Assembly (NCBI GenBank): GCA_029851415.1
Contig: CM056742.1
Coordinates: 97,322,976 to 97,386,975 of the forward strand
Direction of reading: 5' to 3'
DNA length: 64,000 nucleotides
Origin: Eretmocerus hayati
Taxonomy: Eukaryota > Arthropoda > Insecta > Hymenoptera > Aphelinidae
Under the pieces are notes generated by a model, which was not told the DNA's origin, ran no database searches, and saw nothing but the letters and a program-made list of their open reading frames with translations. Position 1 is the first letter of the stretch, and every line of letters begins with the position of its first letter. The translations under genes and the position numbers were made by a program. This document shows positions 24,280-35,212 of this stretch, in pieces.

Positions 24280-26304
24280 CCTGGGTGCATCACAAGCAAT
24301 ATTTCGAGGGTTAATTCAAAGTGGCAGTCCGATGGTGCATGCCATTGTAATAAGGTGCATCTTTCTAGAATACTGCCCCCAAAAGATTCGAGTGCATCTA
24401 ATGGTGCATCATTCTATCTCCTCCAGATGTTTGAATGGCCGCCGGGATCATGTCAGCCCTAAATGCTGTAGAAGGGTATACATGTATCGCCACTGCGGCA
24501 TCAGGATGAAACAAGCCGATCATCCACGTCATGGGAAGGCGCGCTGTGAGAGGCGAGTTGAAAAGACAAGAAACGATGCATTTTGTACTTCAACTCTCTC
24601 TCTCGAGCTATGAGCTTGGCTATTTCTGGGTATGCGTTTCAGATTTAAAATAGGGGCCGGTTACCGGTGTTTAATTCCTGTTATACCTCTTGGTATACGA
24701 GGCACTCTCTTATACACACGCAAGGTACTATAAGTATCTGAGCCCGAGCTTATACACTGTAGGGCCCTACAAGGAGACGAGCCCGTCTTCCAACACGCGT
24801 AGGATCCCGCCTCCTTGAAGCTCACATTCTGAGACCTCTGCCAAAATAGTGTCAAGGTACAGTCTCGTCTCAACTATTGAGTTTATCGATGAAATGATGG
24901 AGAGTGAAATCAAATTGCCATCATTACCGGAATCTAATTCTCTAATCGAAGTTGTGCAGGACATTCATCAAAAGAATCTCCCTGAAAACTTTCGCCAGAC
25001 TGATCGGTCTGTCCAAAAACAGGGTGTGTGAAGTATAGAGATGAGTGATTCAGAATCAAAGTGGGTTAGTTCCACTTATATATACTTATGCAGGTTACTC
25101 GGACATATATTAATATATTCTCCGATAATACATCTAGTGATATCCATACGTAATACGAACAATTTCAATGTGGAATGGGCGTGATTCAATATGTTCGTTC
25201 GTGATCACTTGCTTCTATCCCCTTGCTTGCCAATCGAGCTCTACGCTAGCACGCGTTGCCCCTGTGACGTCAAAGCGCGCTTCTCTTGCAGAACGCTCAA
25301 CCGACACAAGCCCGGCATACTTTCACTTTTGTCATTCGGCCTATGCGATTCGGTTCCGTCGTATTCTCAGTAGAGTACGAACCATTGACCCAACTACATC
25401 GCGGTGAACGCATCAGGGACTACCGTCTGCAGACAGTGTTGGCCTTGTCGTATCACAGAATCGGTAGAGTCATGAGTCATAGTCTCTCTCAAGATTGCAT
25501 CTTTTGTCGATCAAACACTGATCGCATTCCGCCAATTTTCTCCTCTATCATTGACCGAGCCTCCACACAACCTCCGTCTGCGTCCAGGAGATCATCGAAT
25601 AACGGATTCAATGGCCCTGAACACTTAACAGTATGTCATGGAAGTCACATTTCGTAACATGGGACATAATATCATGTTCCGCAGTCATGGCCATTACATA
25701 TTCTCCTGAAAAGGGGGCGATCATGGATTCCAGCTCATCTCCTGGACTTATGGGAACCTCTGACTCCAGCCAGAACCGAGAGCGAGTACCATAATCAGAT
25801 TTATGATAGTCTTCCTAGTAGGATGGGTTATGTTGTTGAGTGATTTTAGGATTTATTAATAACACATGGAATCTATGTTTGAATAAGATTCGAATAGGGC
25901 GAAGAAGAATACAGCCGCTGCAGCTTAGTGATTTCATATTGATTGAATATAATAGTTGCCTGATATGCAATGAGAATCCGAAGTTTATCTAATAGAGTGA
26001 CTGGATTCGCTCCGAATCAAGTCTCGGGATCCTCTTTATGATTCCTCCTGGATACGTTTAAATCCGACGTGGTTGACTGGGGATATCTTTCTTCCATCAA
26101 TTTCACAGACTCGGCGTGATGATGAAGGTTCCTGTCATTGTCCTCCCATTGTTCGGGAACGGATAGTCTCTTGCATCTACGGAATAAGTTTTTGGTTCTC
26201 AGTGGGTGATCTCTGGTTGTTTGTCCTCATAATTGGGAGCAAAGACTTTGATCAGGCATCGTTCGATTTTGTCCGAAGTGGATATTTGGATTGGGCAGTT
26301 GATG
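24280..26304. other. No recognisable gene
   Basis: Several short frames are present (for example 24849-25031, 25286-25657 and 26073-26324, plus strand). None matches a family I know. A CpG-rich island-like part at about 25230-25400 is of unclear meaning. Confidence 0.4.
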
Positions 26305-26495
26305 GAGAGGCTAGGCCGGTCTGAGCACAGCGCCCTTATTTCAGCGGTGTGTTGATGAGAGAAAAAGACAGCACAGTGATTACATGATGCTGGTTTCCGC
26401 ACAGTCACTATAGCACAGTGTGCTCCGACTGGCCAAAGAGCTCACGCCGTTTCGACAGAGTCGCTCGCTGTGCTCAGACCGGCCGAGCCTATCTC
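26305..26495. mobile_element. Short inverted-repeat element, about 191 bp
   Basis: GGCCGGTCTGAGCACAGCG on the left is mirrored by CGCTGTGCTCAGACCGGCC on the right. Central sequence includes CACAGTGATTACATG and CACTATAGCACAGTG. It lies just outside the 3' end of the R1-like element at 26661. Confidence 0.65.
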
Positions 26496-26660
26496 GGAAA
26501 AAGATAACCCACGAGCCGTGTCTCGACTTGTGCCGCGAGATGTTCCGCCGGTCTTGGACAATAGCGGTGCGCGGCTCGATCCCTCTCTCCCAACATTGCG
26601 TAGTAATTGCCGCTTGCCACCAACGTCTCCGTGGAGACCACTTTCTCTCTCCCCCCTCTC

Positions 26661-27111
26661 TTTTTTTTAAGGTGAATGTAGGGCAAATATGCTCCGACGT
26701 ACGAAGGAGAGGCATCGGTCAGCCAAACACGGCTGCTGGCCAGCACCTTCACAACAGTCCCGGGCTAGATTCTGTATCGATACGGCCATCCAAACCGGGA
26801 AAAACCCTCTCTCCCTTCCCCGTTGGTGCCGGCCATTGGACAAGGGAGAGATCCAACAACTTGTCAATCCGGCCCCGGAACCGCGTGAGCATTACTTCAG
26901 GATCGGCGGCGCCTCACGCTCAGGTTCGAGCATATCTTTTCTCGCGATTCGCAGGTGTTGTCTCTCTTTCTTTGATCTTCTTCCTACCCTCCAGTCTTCT
27001 TTCTCCTCTCTTCTCTCTTTTTCTTCGTCTATTCTTTCTCCTTCCTTCCCTCTTTGGGCTATCATACTCCTCCTGGAATCATTTGGACCTCTTCTGTTTC
27101 AATCGGCAGAC
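26661..27111 (-). other. 3' UTR and A-rich tail of R1-like copy 1
   Basis: Runs from the ORF2 stop to the poly-A-like run. It contains a pyrimidine-rich tract (TTCTTTCTCC type on the plus strand) and a GCGTGAGCATTACTTCAGGA block that recurs in the other copies. Overlapping plus-strand frames here, including one of 254 codons, are byproducts of the biased composition. Confidence 0.6.
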
Positions 27112-30100
27112 TCACTGTAATTCGCCAGCTTCAAGGCGCCTCAGTTCCCTCTCTTTCCTTCCTTGCGGGTCATCACCAGCTTGATGTATCCGGTGACTCC
27201 ATCCCATGTCTCACGGTTGCGGAGCAAATACGAGACGAGATTCTCAGGTGTTAGTTGAGCACCCAGCCATTCATCCAACTCGGCTCGCTCTCTCCGGGTG
27301 TCGTTGCACGTGAACAGGGCGTGTTTAGCGCCATCCCAGTTGTCCCCGTATGACTGACATGCTGGGGATGACCTCTCCTTGAACCGGGTCAGATAGGCAC
27401 CGAAGCATCCGTGGTCACTCAGTGCCTGCGTTTCCTAGTGATCCATCTCTCCGTGAGTGCTTTCTGCCCACCTCGCTACGTCATGGTTCTGCCATCTGCA
27501 AATGGGGGTTCCCACTCAGTTCACCACTGCTCAAAGGTCGTTTCCTTCTCGTTGTCGCGGATGATCTCCTTCATCGTTGGGGTAAGCACTCGTTCGGCTC
27601 TGATCACTTTTTGCCGGTCCCAGATTCTAACTCACTCCGCGACGAGCAAGTGGATGGGTGGTGTCCCTGCCAACACGCAAGCCGCACCTCCTGACACGGT
27701 GCGGTAGGCACGGATACTCCTCAGGGCCGCTCTTCGGTTGACAGGCCCATCCTCCTCTCGATGACGGCCTCCTTTACTCTCTTCCCCCACAGGGGTGCAC
27801 CGTAGAGCATGATGGACGGGCTGGTGGTTTTGAGAAGTGCGCATCCCTTTTTATTGGGTTTCCCAATGTTCGGCATCAGTCGCTGAGACATCGCACTGAC
27901 CCGGCTCGCTTCCTGGGCGGCTTCCAGAATGTGCTTCTTGAACGACCACTTGTCGTCAAGCCAGACATCGAGGTATTTCAGCTCCGTTTTGCAGGGGATC
28001 TCCTGCCTGTTGATGGAGAATGGGGGCAAGTCGAACTCCATCAGTCTTGTGATCACTATGGCTTCGCATATTTTGACAGCAAGCTCTAGGAGCCTGCTGT
28101 TCATCCACTCGTGGATTTGGGCCAGCGCCTTGTTCGCGCGTCCACCTAGGAGTTCGTCCTTGTTGGCCCAAACTCTGAGTCCCGCGTCGTCCGCAAAAGC
28201 CGCTATTACCACTCCTTCTGGTAGTTCAAAAGTCAATAGACTATCGTACTGGGTATTCTAGTTAAACGGATCGGAGACTGATCCCTGCCCGATTCCGGCG
28301 GACAGCTCTCGAACCTCTTGTCCCTCGTCAATATCGTAGACGAGGGTTCTGTTCCGTAGGTAGTTGCTCGTTACGGCCAATAGCTAGGGCGGCACTTCAT
28401 TAGCCTGGGATTGGTAGACTTGTTCCCAGCTTGCACAGTTGAATGCGTCCTAGATGTCTATTGCAATGATCGCGCAAAAGCCTCCTCTTCCTCGATATGT
28501 ATTCCCTACCGCCGATTGCACCCGCTCTTGGACCGTTTCGATTGCATGTACCGTGCCGTGACCTTTCCGGAGCCCAAACTGAATCGGCGATAGCCCGCCG
28601 CTGTCCTCGTAGGCTTCCTTCATCCTGTTGAGCACCAACCTCTCATACATTTTTACTTGACCTTTAGGTGTCAGGACCAGCTTCTGGCGTTTTCAGTTGT
28701 CCGGGAAGGTTCCCGCGCTCAGACAGATGTTGAAGAGGTCGAGGATCGAGTCTGACTTGTATCTAAAGACAAGTTTTAGAGCTTCGTTTGGAATGCCGTC
28801 CAGGCCAGGGCCTCACCGTTCGGCATCCCCTTCGCTGCTATGAGCAGCTCCTGCAAAGTGAAGAGCGGAATGGGTTCTTCGCTCTCCGGAGGGAATGTAA
28901 CTCTGGGTTCTCCTGTTGGGAAGAGGTCTTCCACGATACTGCGCAAGGTTGCTGCATCGGTTGATGCTGAGTTGCCCCTCTGGTTCCGGAATTCGACCAC
29001 GCGGTATGGCGTGCCCCAGAGTTTTCCGTTAACCATGTCGCACAATTCACCCCAGCACTCCTCTTTGCTCCTCTGGATGGCTAGAACAAGAGCCTTCTTC
29101 GCTTCTTTGTACATTCTGTCATCTTCCGCCAGCGGTGGTCGTTTCAGCTTCCTTGATCGCCACGCGGCCCTCCTTATCTTGTTGCTCGTTAATCGTAGAG
29201 CCTTAATCTCACCGGTGGTCCAGTACTCTGGTTTCCTCCAGAAGCATGGTACTGCCTTACGAAGCTTGGATGCGTCACAGGCTCTTGTGATGATTGTCAT
29301 AACCATATCCACAGCCTCGTCCGCAGTGGATATTATCAGGAGATCTTTGGCAGTTTCTATCGATTCCCGGAAATTGCCCTCGTCTAGCTTGCGTACCTGC
29401 CACCCCGTCGGACGTGGTGTACGTGTCGTCTCTCTCTGTCTGTCAGTCCTAAGCCGAAACCAAATATGTCGATGGTCACTCAGTGTCTCCGTGTCCAGAA
29501 CGACCCACGATATCATACGTCCCACGAGGGACGGGCTCATGAACGTCAGGTCGAGGACCGATGACGAACCTCCCTCCCTGGACCGAGTGTCGCGTTGGTA
29601 GTAGGTGATAACCCCCGTCTCGTTCGCGAGCACTAATCCCAATGCCTCCATGGCATCAGCGAGTATCACCCCCCGTCTATCGCGCGGCCCCCAACTCCGA
29701 GTCAGTTCCGTGGAGTTGAAATCCCCCTCGGTTATAACTGCTCCCCCATCCCTTGTATCCTCTTCTTGGTCGTGGAGCTCGTCTTCAAATTCGTGCGCCT
29801 TGAGCGACGGCGAGTAGTAGCAGCTGTAGACTGCTGTGCCTCCGATGGTCTCCCGGGCAAAACTGCGGCCACTAGCAGTTGGTCCAGTTCCACGGATAGT
29901 AGGATTCATGATCTGAACGACAGCGGTCCCCCAGACATCGGTTGTGGATCGGGAGGATTCGCACTTCCGAGGCGGTTTGGAGATGATCAGAACATCGATC
30001 TCCTCTTCCTTGGCAACAGCGTGTAGGAGATCGTTTGCGTCCCCGCTCTTTCTAAGGTTGGCTTGGATGAAATTAGCCGTTCCGACCTCTCCTACGTTTG

Positions 30101-30179
30101 TACGTGCTCTTCGTTTTCTGGAAGGCAGTGCAGTCGCTCGCCCCAGATCCGTGATCAGATTTGGACCCGATCGCCGCAC
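27112..30179 (-). pseudogene. R1-like ORF2: endonuclease, reverse transcriptase and C-terminal zinc finger
   Basis: ORF2 nicks a target and copies the element RNA into it. The endonuclease and linker remain open over 467 codons (28776-30179). Visible motifs are FIQANL, GDFNSTEL, SSVLDLTF and LSDHRHIWF. The catalytic Glu expected in the first motif block is Lys here (IISKPPRK). The reverse transcriptase palm is broken by stops right after CAIIAIDI (about 28450) and again before the FADD box (FADDAGL, about 28190). The thumb (YLDVWLDDKWSFKKH) and C-terminal region follow. The terminal zinc finger has lost one Cys (CQSY for CQSC). The frame ends GELQ-stop at 27112. It cannot make active protein. 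Confidence 0.85.
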
Positions 30180-31650
30180 AGCTCAAACACTTCGGCTTCC
30201 TCTTGCAGGTTGTGGCAAGGTGTCCTGGTTCGCCACACTAGAAGCAGAGCCTTGGTCTCCGCTCCTGCATCTCCTCCTTCTTGCAGCTCGAGGCCTTGTG
30301 GCCGTACTGAAGTTACTTATAGCACCGTGAAATGCCACCTTTTTCGCCGACCCTGACTCTGCCTCATCCAACCTTGGGCTCTTTCCAGTCTAGGAGGTGG
30401 TGGGCCAGTCTTGTTGGAATGGAGACCACCGCTGTTTGAGTGCCTGGATAACCGATCCCGAGAGACATCACTGCGATATTTCTTCTCTCACTCTCTGATG
30501 GGGCCTTAGCGAGGTCCTCGAGTACTTGGTCCTTGTCAACGTCATAGTCGACTCCGAGCACCTCAAGAGTAGAAGTATTCAGGAGGCAATGGACAGCTCC
30601 TTCTCCACCGACCACTGGTGCCAGTGCTGCCTTCACAGCTGTGGCATCGGTACCCTCCCTCAATCCCATGAGAACTAGGCCCTCCTGGTTCTTGCGTAAG
30701 CCCTTGACTTTTGTGCCTATCCCCTCGTTGGTGACATTCATCTTAAATCTACGCAGCATGTCTGCGTAGGTAAGCCCTCCCTGATCATCCGTGACGAGGA
30801 TGGCTTCAGGCTTGGCTTTTCTCGGCTTCTCTTTCGCCTTCTTCCCGGCACTATCGTTCGATCTACCGTTCTTCTTTGCCCTCTTTGCATTCCACTCCGA
30901 CGCTACCACCTGCCTGGCCGCGCTCTGCTTGGGCCTATTTGGAGTCGATGTCGAGCGCAGTGTATCATAGCCTCCCGATGGATGCTCGAGTCACGCCCGC
31001 TCCGAATCGCGCTGTTTCCCCGGTCGTGGTTCTGGTTCTCTTCGCCTCCTTCCCTGTCACCTGCTTGTCGAAGCGGCTGATCGCTGTGTGGCAGAGAGAT
31101 GCACATTTCTCCTCGCGCTCAGAGTATTCTGCATTTCGAGGAGCGTTGTCTCGAAAGCTGTCCTCTTCGCTTTGTCTGCCTCGAGTAGGCCATCGAGAAC
31201 GTGCCCGATATCTTGAGCTCTTTGAAGTCGCCCTTGTTCCTTTCTGGATTGTTGGAGACGGATTCGGCTATCCCTTCAACCAAGTTGAAGTGCTCGAGGA
31301 GGAAATATGCCTTATCCTCCGTCTCTTCTCGGCACGTTTTCAGGTTTTCCCATTCCCGCATGAGATTGCCTGCCTCCTTTCCACTCCTTCGTCATGCCGC
31401 ATCTCCGGATAAGAAGATAGGGTCAATCTCCATCCCATCAGGCTCTTCGTTCCGCACTGATTCCGGGAGTCAGGATTGTTCCGTTCCCCTGGGACCCAAT
31501 GATGGTACCGGGGTCGCTCGAATCTGGGCTCGAGTTGCCGGCACCATCAACCTCATTGCTGGGTTGCTGAAGCCTGATCGTGAGTGCGGGATTGATTTGC
31601 AGAAGCTTTCCTGTCTCTGCTCTCGCTGCTGCTGTCTCCGAAATCATCTC
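30180..31650 (-). pseudogene. R1-like ORF1 (Gag-like) with damaged CCHC knuckles
   Basis: ORF1 of R1-clade elements encodes an RNA-binding Gag-like protein. A 181-codon open segment (30364-30909) begins in a Lys-rich stretch and holds TYADMLRRFKMNV and SLGIGYPGTQTAVVSIP, typical of the ORF1 core. It stops at 30364, after which the same frame shows CCHC relics: CYK-stop-LQYGHKASSC, then CF-stop-CGEPGHLATTC and a CLSC half. The N-terminal part lies in other frames at about 31119-31361 (MREWENLKTCREETED) and 31438-31647. At least two in-frame stops and frameshifts make it non-functional. Confidence 0.75.
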
Positions 31651-32929
31651 CCGTTGGCTCCGGAAAGCAAATTTGGTTTGCTAAAGCGCTCGCCTGTCTG
31701 CTCCCTCACCCAAACCCTATCTCTTCCGGCTGTTGGGTGTGAGGTCCTCTCCTCTCTTGTGTAGGTCCTTTCCTCTAACTACCTCCGCCTGGGACGTATT
31801 TTCATCGCTTGTAGCTTCACGCGTAACTCCACCAAGCGAGTGTGCGACTGGTAGCGCGCTTTGCATCGCTGCTCCCCCCCTCTCAAGATCCGAATGGGAT
31901 TCCGTTTTACTTGGGGAACCCTTGCCGTCAATGCTGGACATCATCTTCCTTCTTTTCCCAGTGCCTGGAATCGCATGCTTGCCGACCCCGGACCAGACCA
32001 GCACGGGGGGGAATATTGGCTTTTGTATACCGGGTCCCTGCCTTTCGGCTCAACCCCGGTTGCCCCCATCGGCGCGGGGCAGGAATACGCCCTGCCAGCG
32101 CGTCGGGTTGGAGGATGACCAACACCGAGTCAGGCTCGGTGATGGCTCAGTCCTCCGCTCCGGCTACCGACTTTCGGGCACGGCCCCCAGCACAAGGCCG
32201 ATGCCCACCCCTCGGTGGGGGGTTTTGGGACTCTTTTAGGCTTCCTGAGAGCCCAAAGAGTCCCTCGGGATGATGGATGAGTCTTACGGGCTCGCATTGT
32301 TATCGCCCGAGGGCGAACCCAATTTGAGTCCCTAGACTCACCCACTCCCGTGGTCCCGGATGGAGATGTGCGGTCTCCTCGCTCGGGCGGGCGGTAACTG
32401 GGGACGGAACCAGCACGGGGAGGGGGGGTGACTATGTTGAAATGTGTCATGTTGTGTTATACACGGAAAAACCCTTAGTCGAGCTGACAGGATCGAAAAA
32501 TCGAGCTGCCGCCAGCCGACCACATGAAATCTGTTTTGAGCTCAGCGAGAGCTGCGGTAAGTATGCGGAGACTTGCGATAGGAGTAATCAAGCTTGGCGC
32601 TTGGAGCGTGCCAAGTTCTGCGGTAGGATGGAGTACTCGAGCTGTCGCCAGGTCGAGCGAAAGACTGGCACACGCTTTAGCCCGCGTCCTAACGACATAT
32701 CGGCTCGAGTCCTGCATACATGCACGCTGCATCAAAACCATAATGAAGTGATTTTTTATAACACTATCATGACTACTTCTGCGACAATCTGATGTCTTTA
32801 TTGTCCTAGATATTTTTTGTAATATTCAACCGAACTCTTAATAATATGCATGCATGCAAATCGTGCAACAATAGGCACCCCAGGGATCTGGTAAACATGT
32901 ACAACCTTGGGCCCGTGCGCTCTATAGCA

Positions 32930-33008
32930 GCGTCTTAGCGTAATGGTAGAATACTTACTTGGCACGCAGTAGATGAGGGTTCGAATCCCATCGGGGGTGA
33001 TTTTTTTT
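32930..33008 (+). ncRNA. tRNA-related sequence (left arm)
   Basis: TAGCGTAATGGTAGA matches a tRNA A box/D arm, GGTTCGAATCC is a perfect B box, and T8 at 33001-33008 would terminate Pol III. A possible anticodon hairpin is TTACT-TGGCACGC-AGTAG, with an 8-nt loop. The acceptor stem cannot be formed and the T stem has a mismatch. It therefore looks like a tRNA-derived pseudogene or SINE-type promoter and not a working tRNA. It is mirrored at 33961-34030. Confidence 0.55.
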
Positions 33009-33323
33009 CGTGATAATAATCTTCAGGTATACAAAGGTCAGTTTTCTTTAACGAATCGATGACTTCCAAAGTATGTTCGATTATTTTAATGTAAAGGCTT
33101 TAATTTTTTCAATTCTGCCCACGCAGAAGTTCGTATCTAACGATTGTTATAATCCTCTCGGAACCACGTGATTTTCAGAAAATTGAAGAACTCTCATTCT
33201 CTGTACTGGATTTGGTATCAAATTCGATCGTGAATTTTTATTGATTCGCTGGAGGAATTGTTCATGGGTTCTGAGTATTGATGGCAATTTAAACTTTTCA
33301 AAAGTAAAATATAGGACATTATT

Positions 33324-33428
33324 GCCCTGGGCGCGTACGCCCAGTTCGGGCGCTAGGACAGTTTATTTCCTGGGCAAACCGAGGGAAATAAGTCCTTCGC
33401 GCCCGAGATGGGCCTGCTAGCACAGGGC
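33324..33428. mobile_element. Short GC-rich hairpin, about 105 bp
   Basis: The ends GCCCTGGG and CACAGGGC are roughly inverted. Interior blocks TTCGGGCGC and GCGCCCGA, and TTTATTTCC and GGAAATAA, also pair. It is much more GC-rich than its surroundings and looks like a small MITE or a strong RNA hairpin. Confidence 0.55.
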
Positions 33429-33960
33429 TTTAATGATATTTCATCATGAGAACCCTAAAACCGCATTTGAATCCGGCTTTTTTAGGTTAGAATGATGGAA
33501 ATAGTCGTACCATATTTGGAGGGAATTATAATTTTCTGCTCGCCATGTTGGTTCCGCCATTGTCAATTTTCCAGATCTGAGTTCGTTTTCGTTATCACTG
33601 GCCCCAGAATCCCTTGTTTATACAATTTCACGAGAACCCGTTCAAGTCCGTTCAAGAGAATCCATTTTTTTCTTCTTGAGAAACTTCCAATTTTTCAAAT
33701 TGATTTGTTTATATAACAGATGTATAAATAGATGTCGAGCCAAGAGTGATACCACACTCGACTGCAACTATAATTCCGGGTGATTTAGCAAGAACCCAAC
33801 CGGTGAAGATGCATGATCTACTACTCGATCAACTCAAAATTGACGGAGAAAGCTAGGTGTCACGTATATTGAAAACTCGACATGCTTCGAAAGTCATCAA
33901 TTCGTTAAAAAAACTGAGCTTTGTATACCCAAAGTTTATTATCACGAAAAGAAAAAAATT

Positions 33961-34030
33961 ACCCCCGATGGGATTCGAACCCTCATCTACTGCGTGCCAA
34001 GCAAGTATTCTACCATTACGCTAAGACGCT
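33961..34030 (-). ncRNA. tRNA-related sequence (right arm)
   Basis: Mirror copy of the unit at 32930-33008, with the same A-box and B-box words on the minus strand. The downstream T run on that strand is interrupted (TTTTTTTCTTTTC type). Both copies point toward the centre of the element. Confidence 0.55.
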
Positions 34031-34499
34031 GCTATAGAGCGCACGGGCCCAAGGTTGTACATGTTTACCGGATCCCTGGGGTGCCTGTTGTTGCACGATT
34101 TGCATGCATGCATATTATTAAGTGTTCGGTTGAATATTACAGGAAATATATAGGACAATAAAGACATCAGATTGTCGTAGAAGTAGTCATGATAGTGTTA
34201 TAAAAAATCACTTCATTATGGTTTTGATGCAGCGTGCATGTATGCAGGACTCGAGCCGATATGTCGTTAGGACGCGGGCTAAAGCGTGCGCCAGTCTTTC
34301 GCTCGACCTGGCGACAGCTCGAGTTCTCCATCCTGCAGCAGAACTTGGCACGCTCCAAGCGCCAAGCTTGATTACTCCTATCGCAAGTCTCCGCGTACCT
34401 ACCGCAGCTCTCGCTGAGCTCAAAACAGAATTCATGTGGTCGGCTGGCGGCAGTTCGATTTTTCGATCCTGTCAGCTCGCCTAAGGGTTTTTCCGTGTA

Positions 34500-34864
34500 C
34501 TAGGTGGGCGTGTCTGTGTAAATGAGTGTGGAAGAGTCCGTGTGAGGAAATATGAGTGTTCATGTCTGGCTGTGAAGTTTTGCAAGTGTGTGCGTGTGCC
34601 TGGGTGAGGTGGCCCCCGGTACCTCGAGGAGGGGGTCTGATTACCGCAAAGTGCCCGACCCTGGGTTCCAGTAAGGGTGCGGTGTTTTGTGTAGTGCGTG
34701 TCCTGTATTATGTTGTTGTGTCTGTGTAGTGCTTGTGCAGGCTTAGGTATGATGCGTGTAGGATGTAGTGTGAACAGATGTAAGTGTAGGGCTCGGGTCC
34801 GGAGGGGCGTCGCTCCGTCGAGCTCCGAATGCAGCCCGAAGGTCACACTCAAAGCGTCCTACGG

Positions 34865-34906
<42 letters not shown>
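34500..34906. other. GT-rich stretch and (CT)n run, no gene
   Basis: 34500-34865 is rich in GTGT words and contains nothing recognised. 34868-34903 is a (CT)n microsatellite that abuts an R1-like 3' end. Confidence 0.5.
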
Positions 34907-34909
<3 letters not shown>

Positions 34910-35205
34910 GAGGTGGTCGAGAGGCGAATACGCTGCGACGCACGAAGGGGAGGCACCGGTCAGTAAAACACAGCTGGCCAGCACCTCTCCAACAGTCCCG
35001 GACTGGAATCCGCATCGATAGGGCCATCCGAACCGAGCAAAACCCTCTCTTCTCTCTCCGTCGGCGTCGGCCATTGGACAAGGGGGAGATCCACCAACTT
35101 ACCAATCCGGCCCCGGAACCGCGTGAGCATTACTTCAGGACCAGCGGCGTCTCGCGCTTAGGCTCGAGCGTCGCTCTTCTCGTGACTCACAGGTGCTGTT
35201 TCTCT
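34907..35205 (-). mobile_element. R1-like copy 2, 3' fragment only
   Basis: About 300 bp matching the 3' UTR of R1-like copy 1, including GGCCATTGGACAAGGG and CCGGAACCGCGTGAGCATTA. Its A-rich 3' end (T7 on the plus strand) joins the (CT)n run. Severe 5' truncation is typical of target-primed reverse transcription. Confidence 0.7.
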
Positions 35206-35212
35206 TTCCTCG

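Larger units (their letters stand above)
26661..32440 (-). mobile_element. R1-like non-LTR retrotransposon, copy 1 (decayed, near full length)
   Basis: About 5.8 kb in minus orientation. In transcript order it has a GC-rich 5' region (about 31650-32440), ORF1 with zinc-knuckle relics (about 30180-31650), ORF2 with apurinic-type endonuclease, reverse transcriptase and a C-terminal zinc finger (27112-30179), and a 3' UTR ending in an A-rich run (seen as T8 on the plus strand at about 26663-26670). This layout is that of the R1 clade. Stops and frameshifts break both ORFs. A shared 3' UTR segment (CCGGAACCGCGTGAGCATTA) links it to copies at 34907-35205 and 35213-36490. The 5' boundary is approximate. 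Confidence 0.85.
32462..34497. mobile_element. TA-flanked long-TIR element carrying a tRNA-like unit in each arm
   Basis: 2,036 bp that begins CACGGAAAAACCCTTAG and ends CTAAGGGTTTTTCCGTG, flanked by TA at 32460-32461 and 34498-34499. The inverted arms run about 610 bp each (32462-33075 and 33890-34497), close to identical with small changes. Each arm holds a Pol III-type A box, B box and T run. The middle (33076-33889) contains a 105-bp hairpin and no recognisable transposase. TA flanks suggest mobilisation by a Tc1/mariner-like transposase, which is an inference. It lies just upstream of the 5' end of R1-like copy 1. Confidence 0.8.

Noticed and set aside
26420..27184. 254-codon plus-strand frame
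   Set aside because: It lies antisense to the R1-like 3' end and its Ser/Leu/Phe-rich translation reflects the pyrimidine-rich 3' UTR.
28840..29601. 253-codon plus-strand frame
   Set aside because: Exactly antisense to the R1-like endonuclease, which has recognisable motifs on the minus strand.
31201..32273. Long plus-strand frames (up to 187 codons)
   Set aside because: Antisense to R1-like ORF1 and 5' region; low-stop GC-rich composition explains them.
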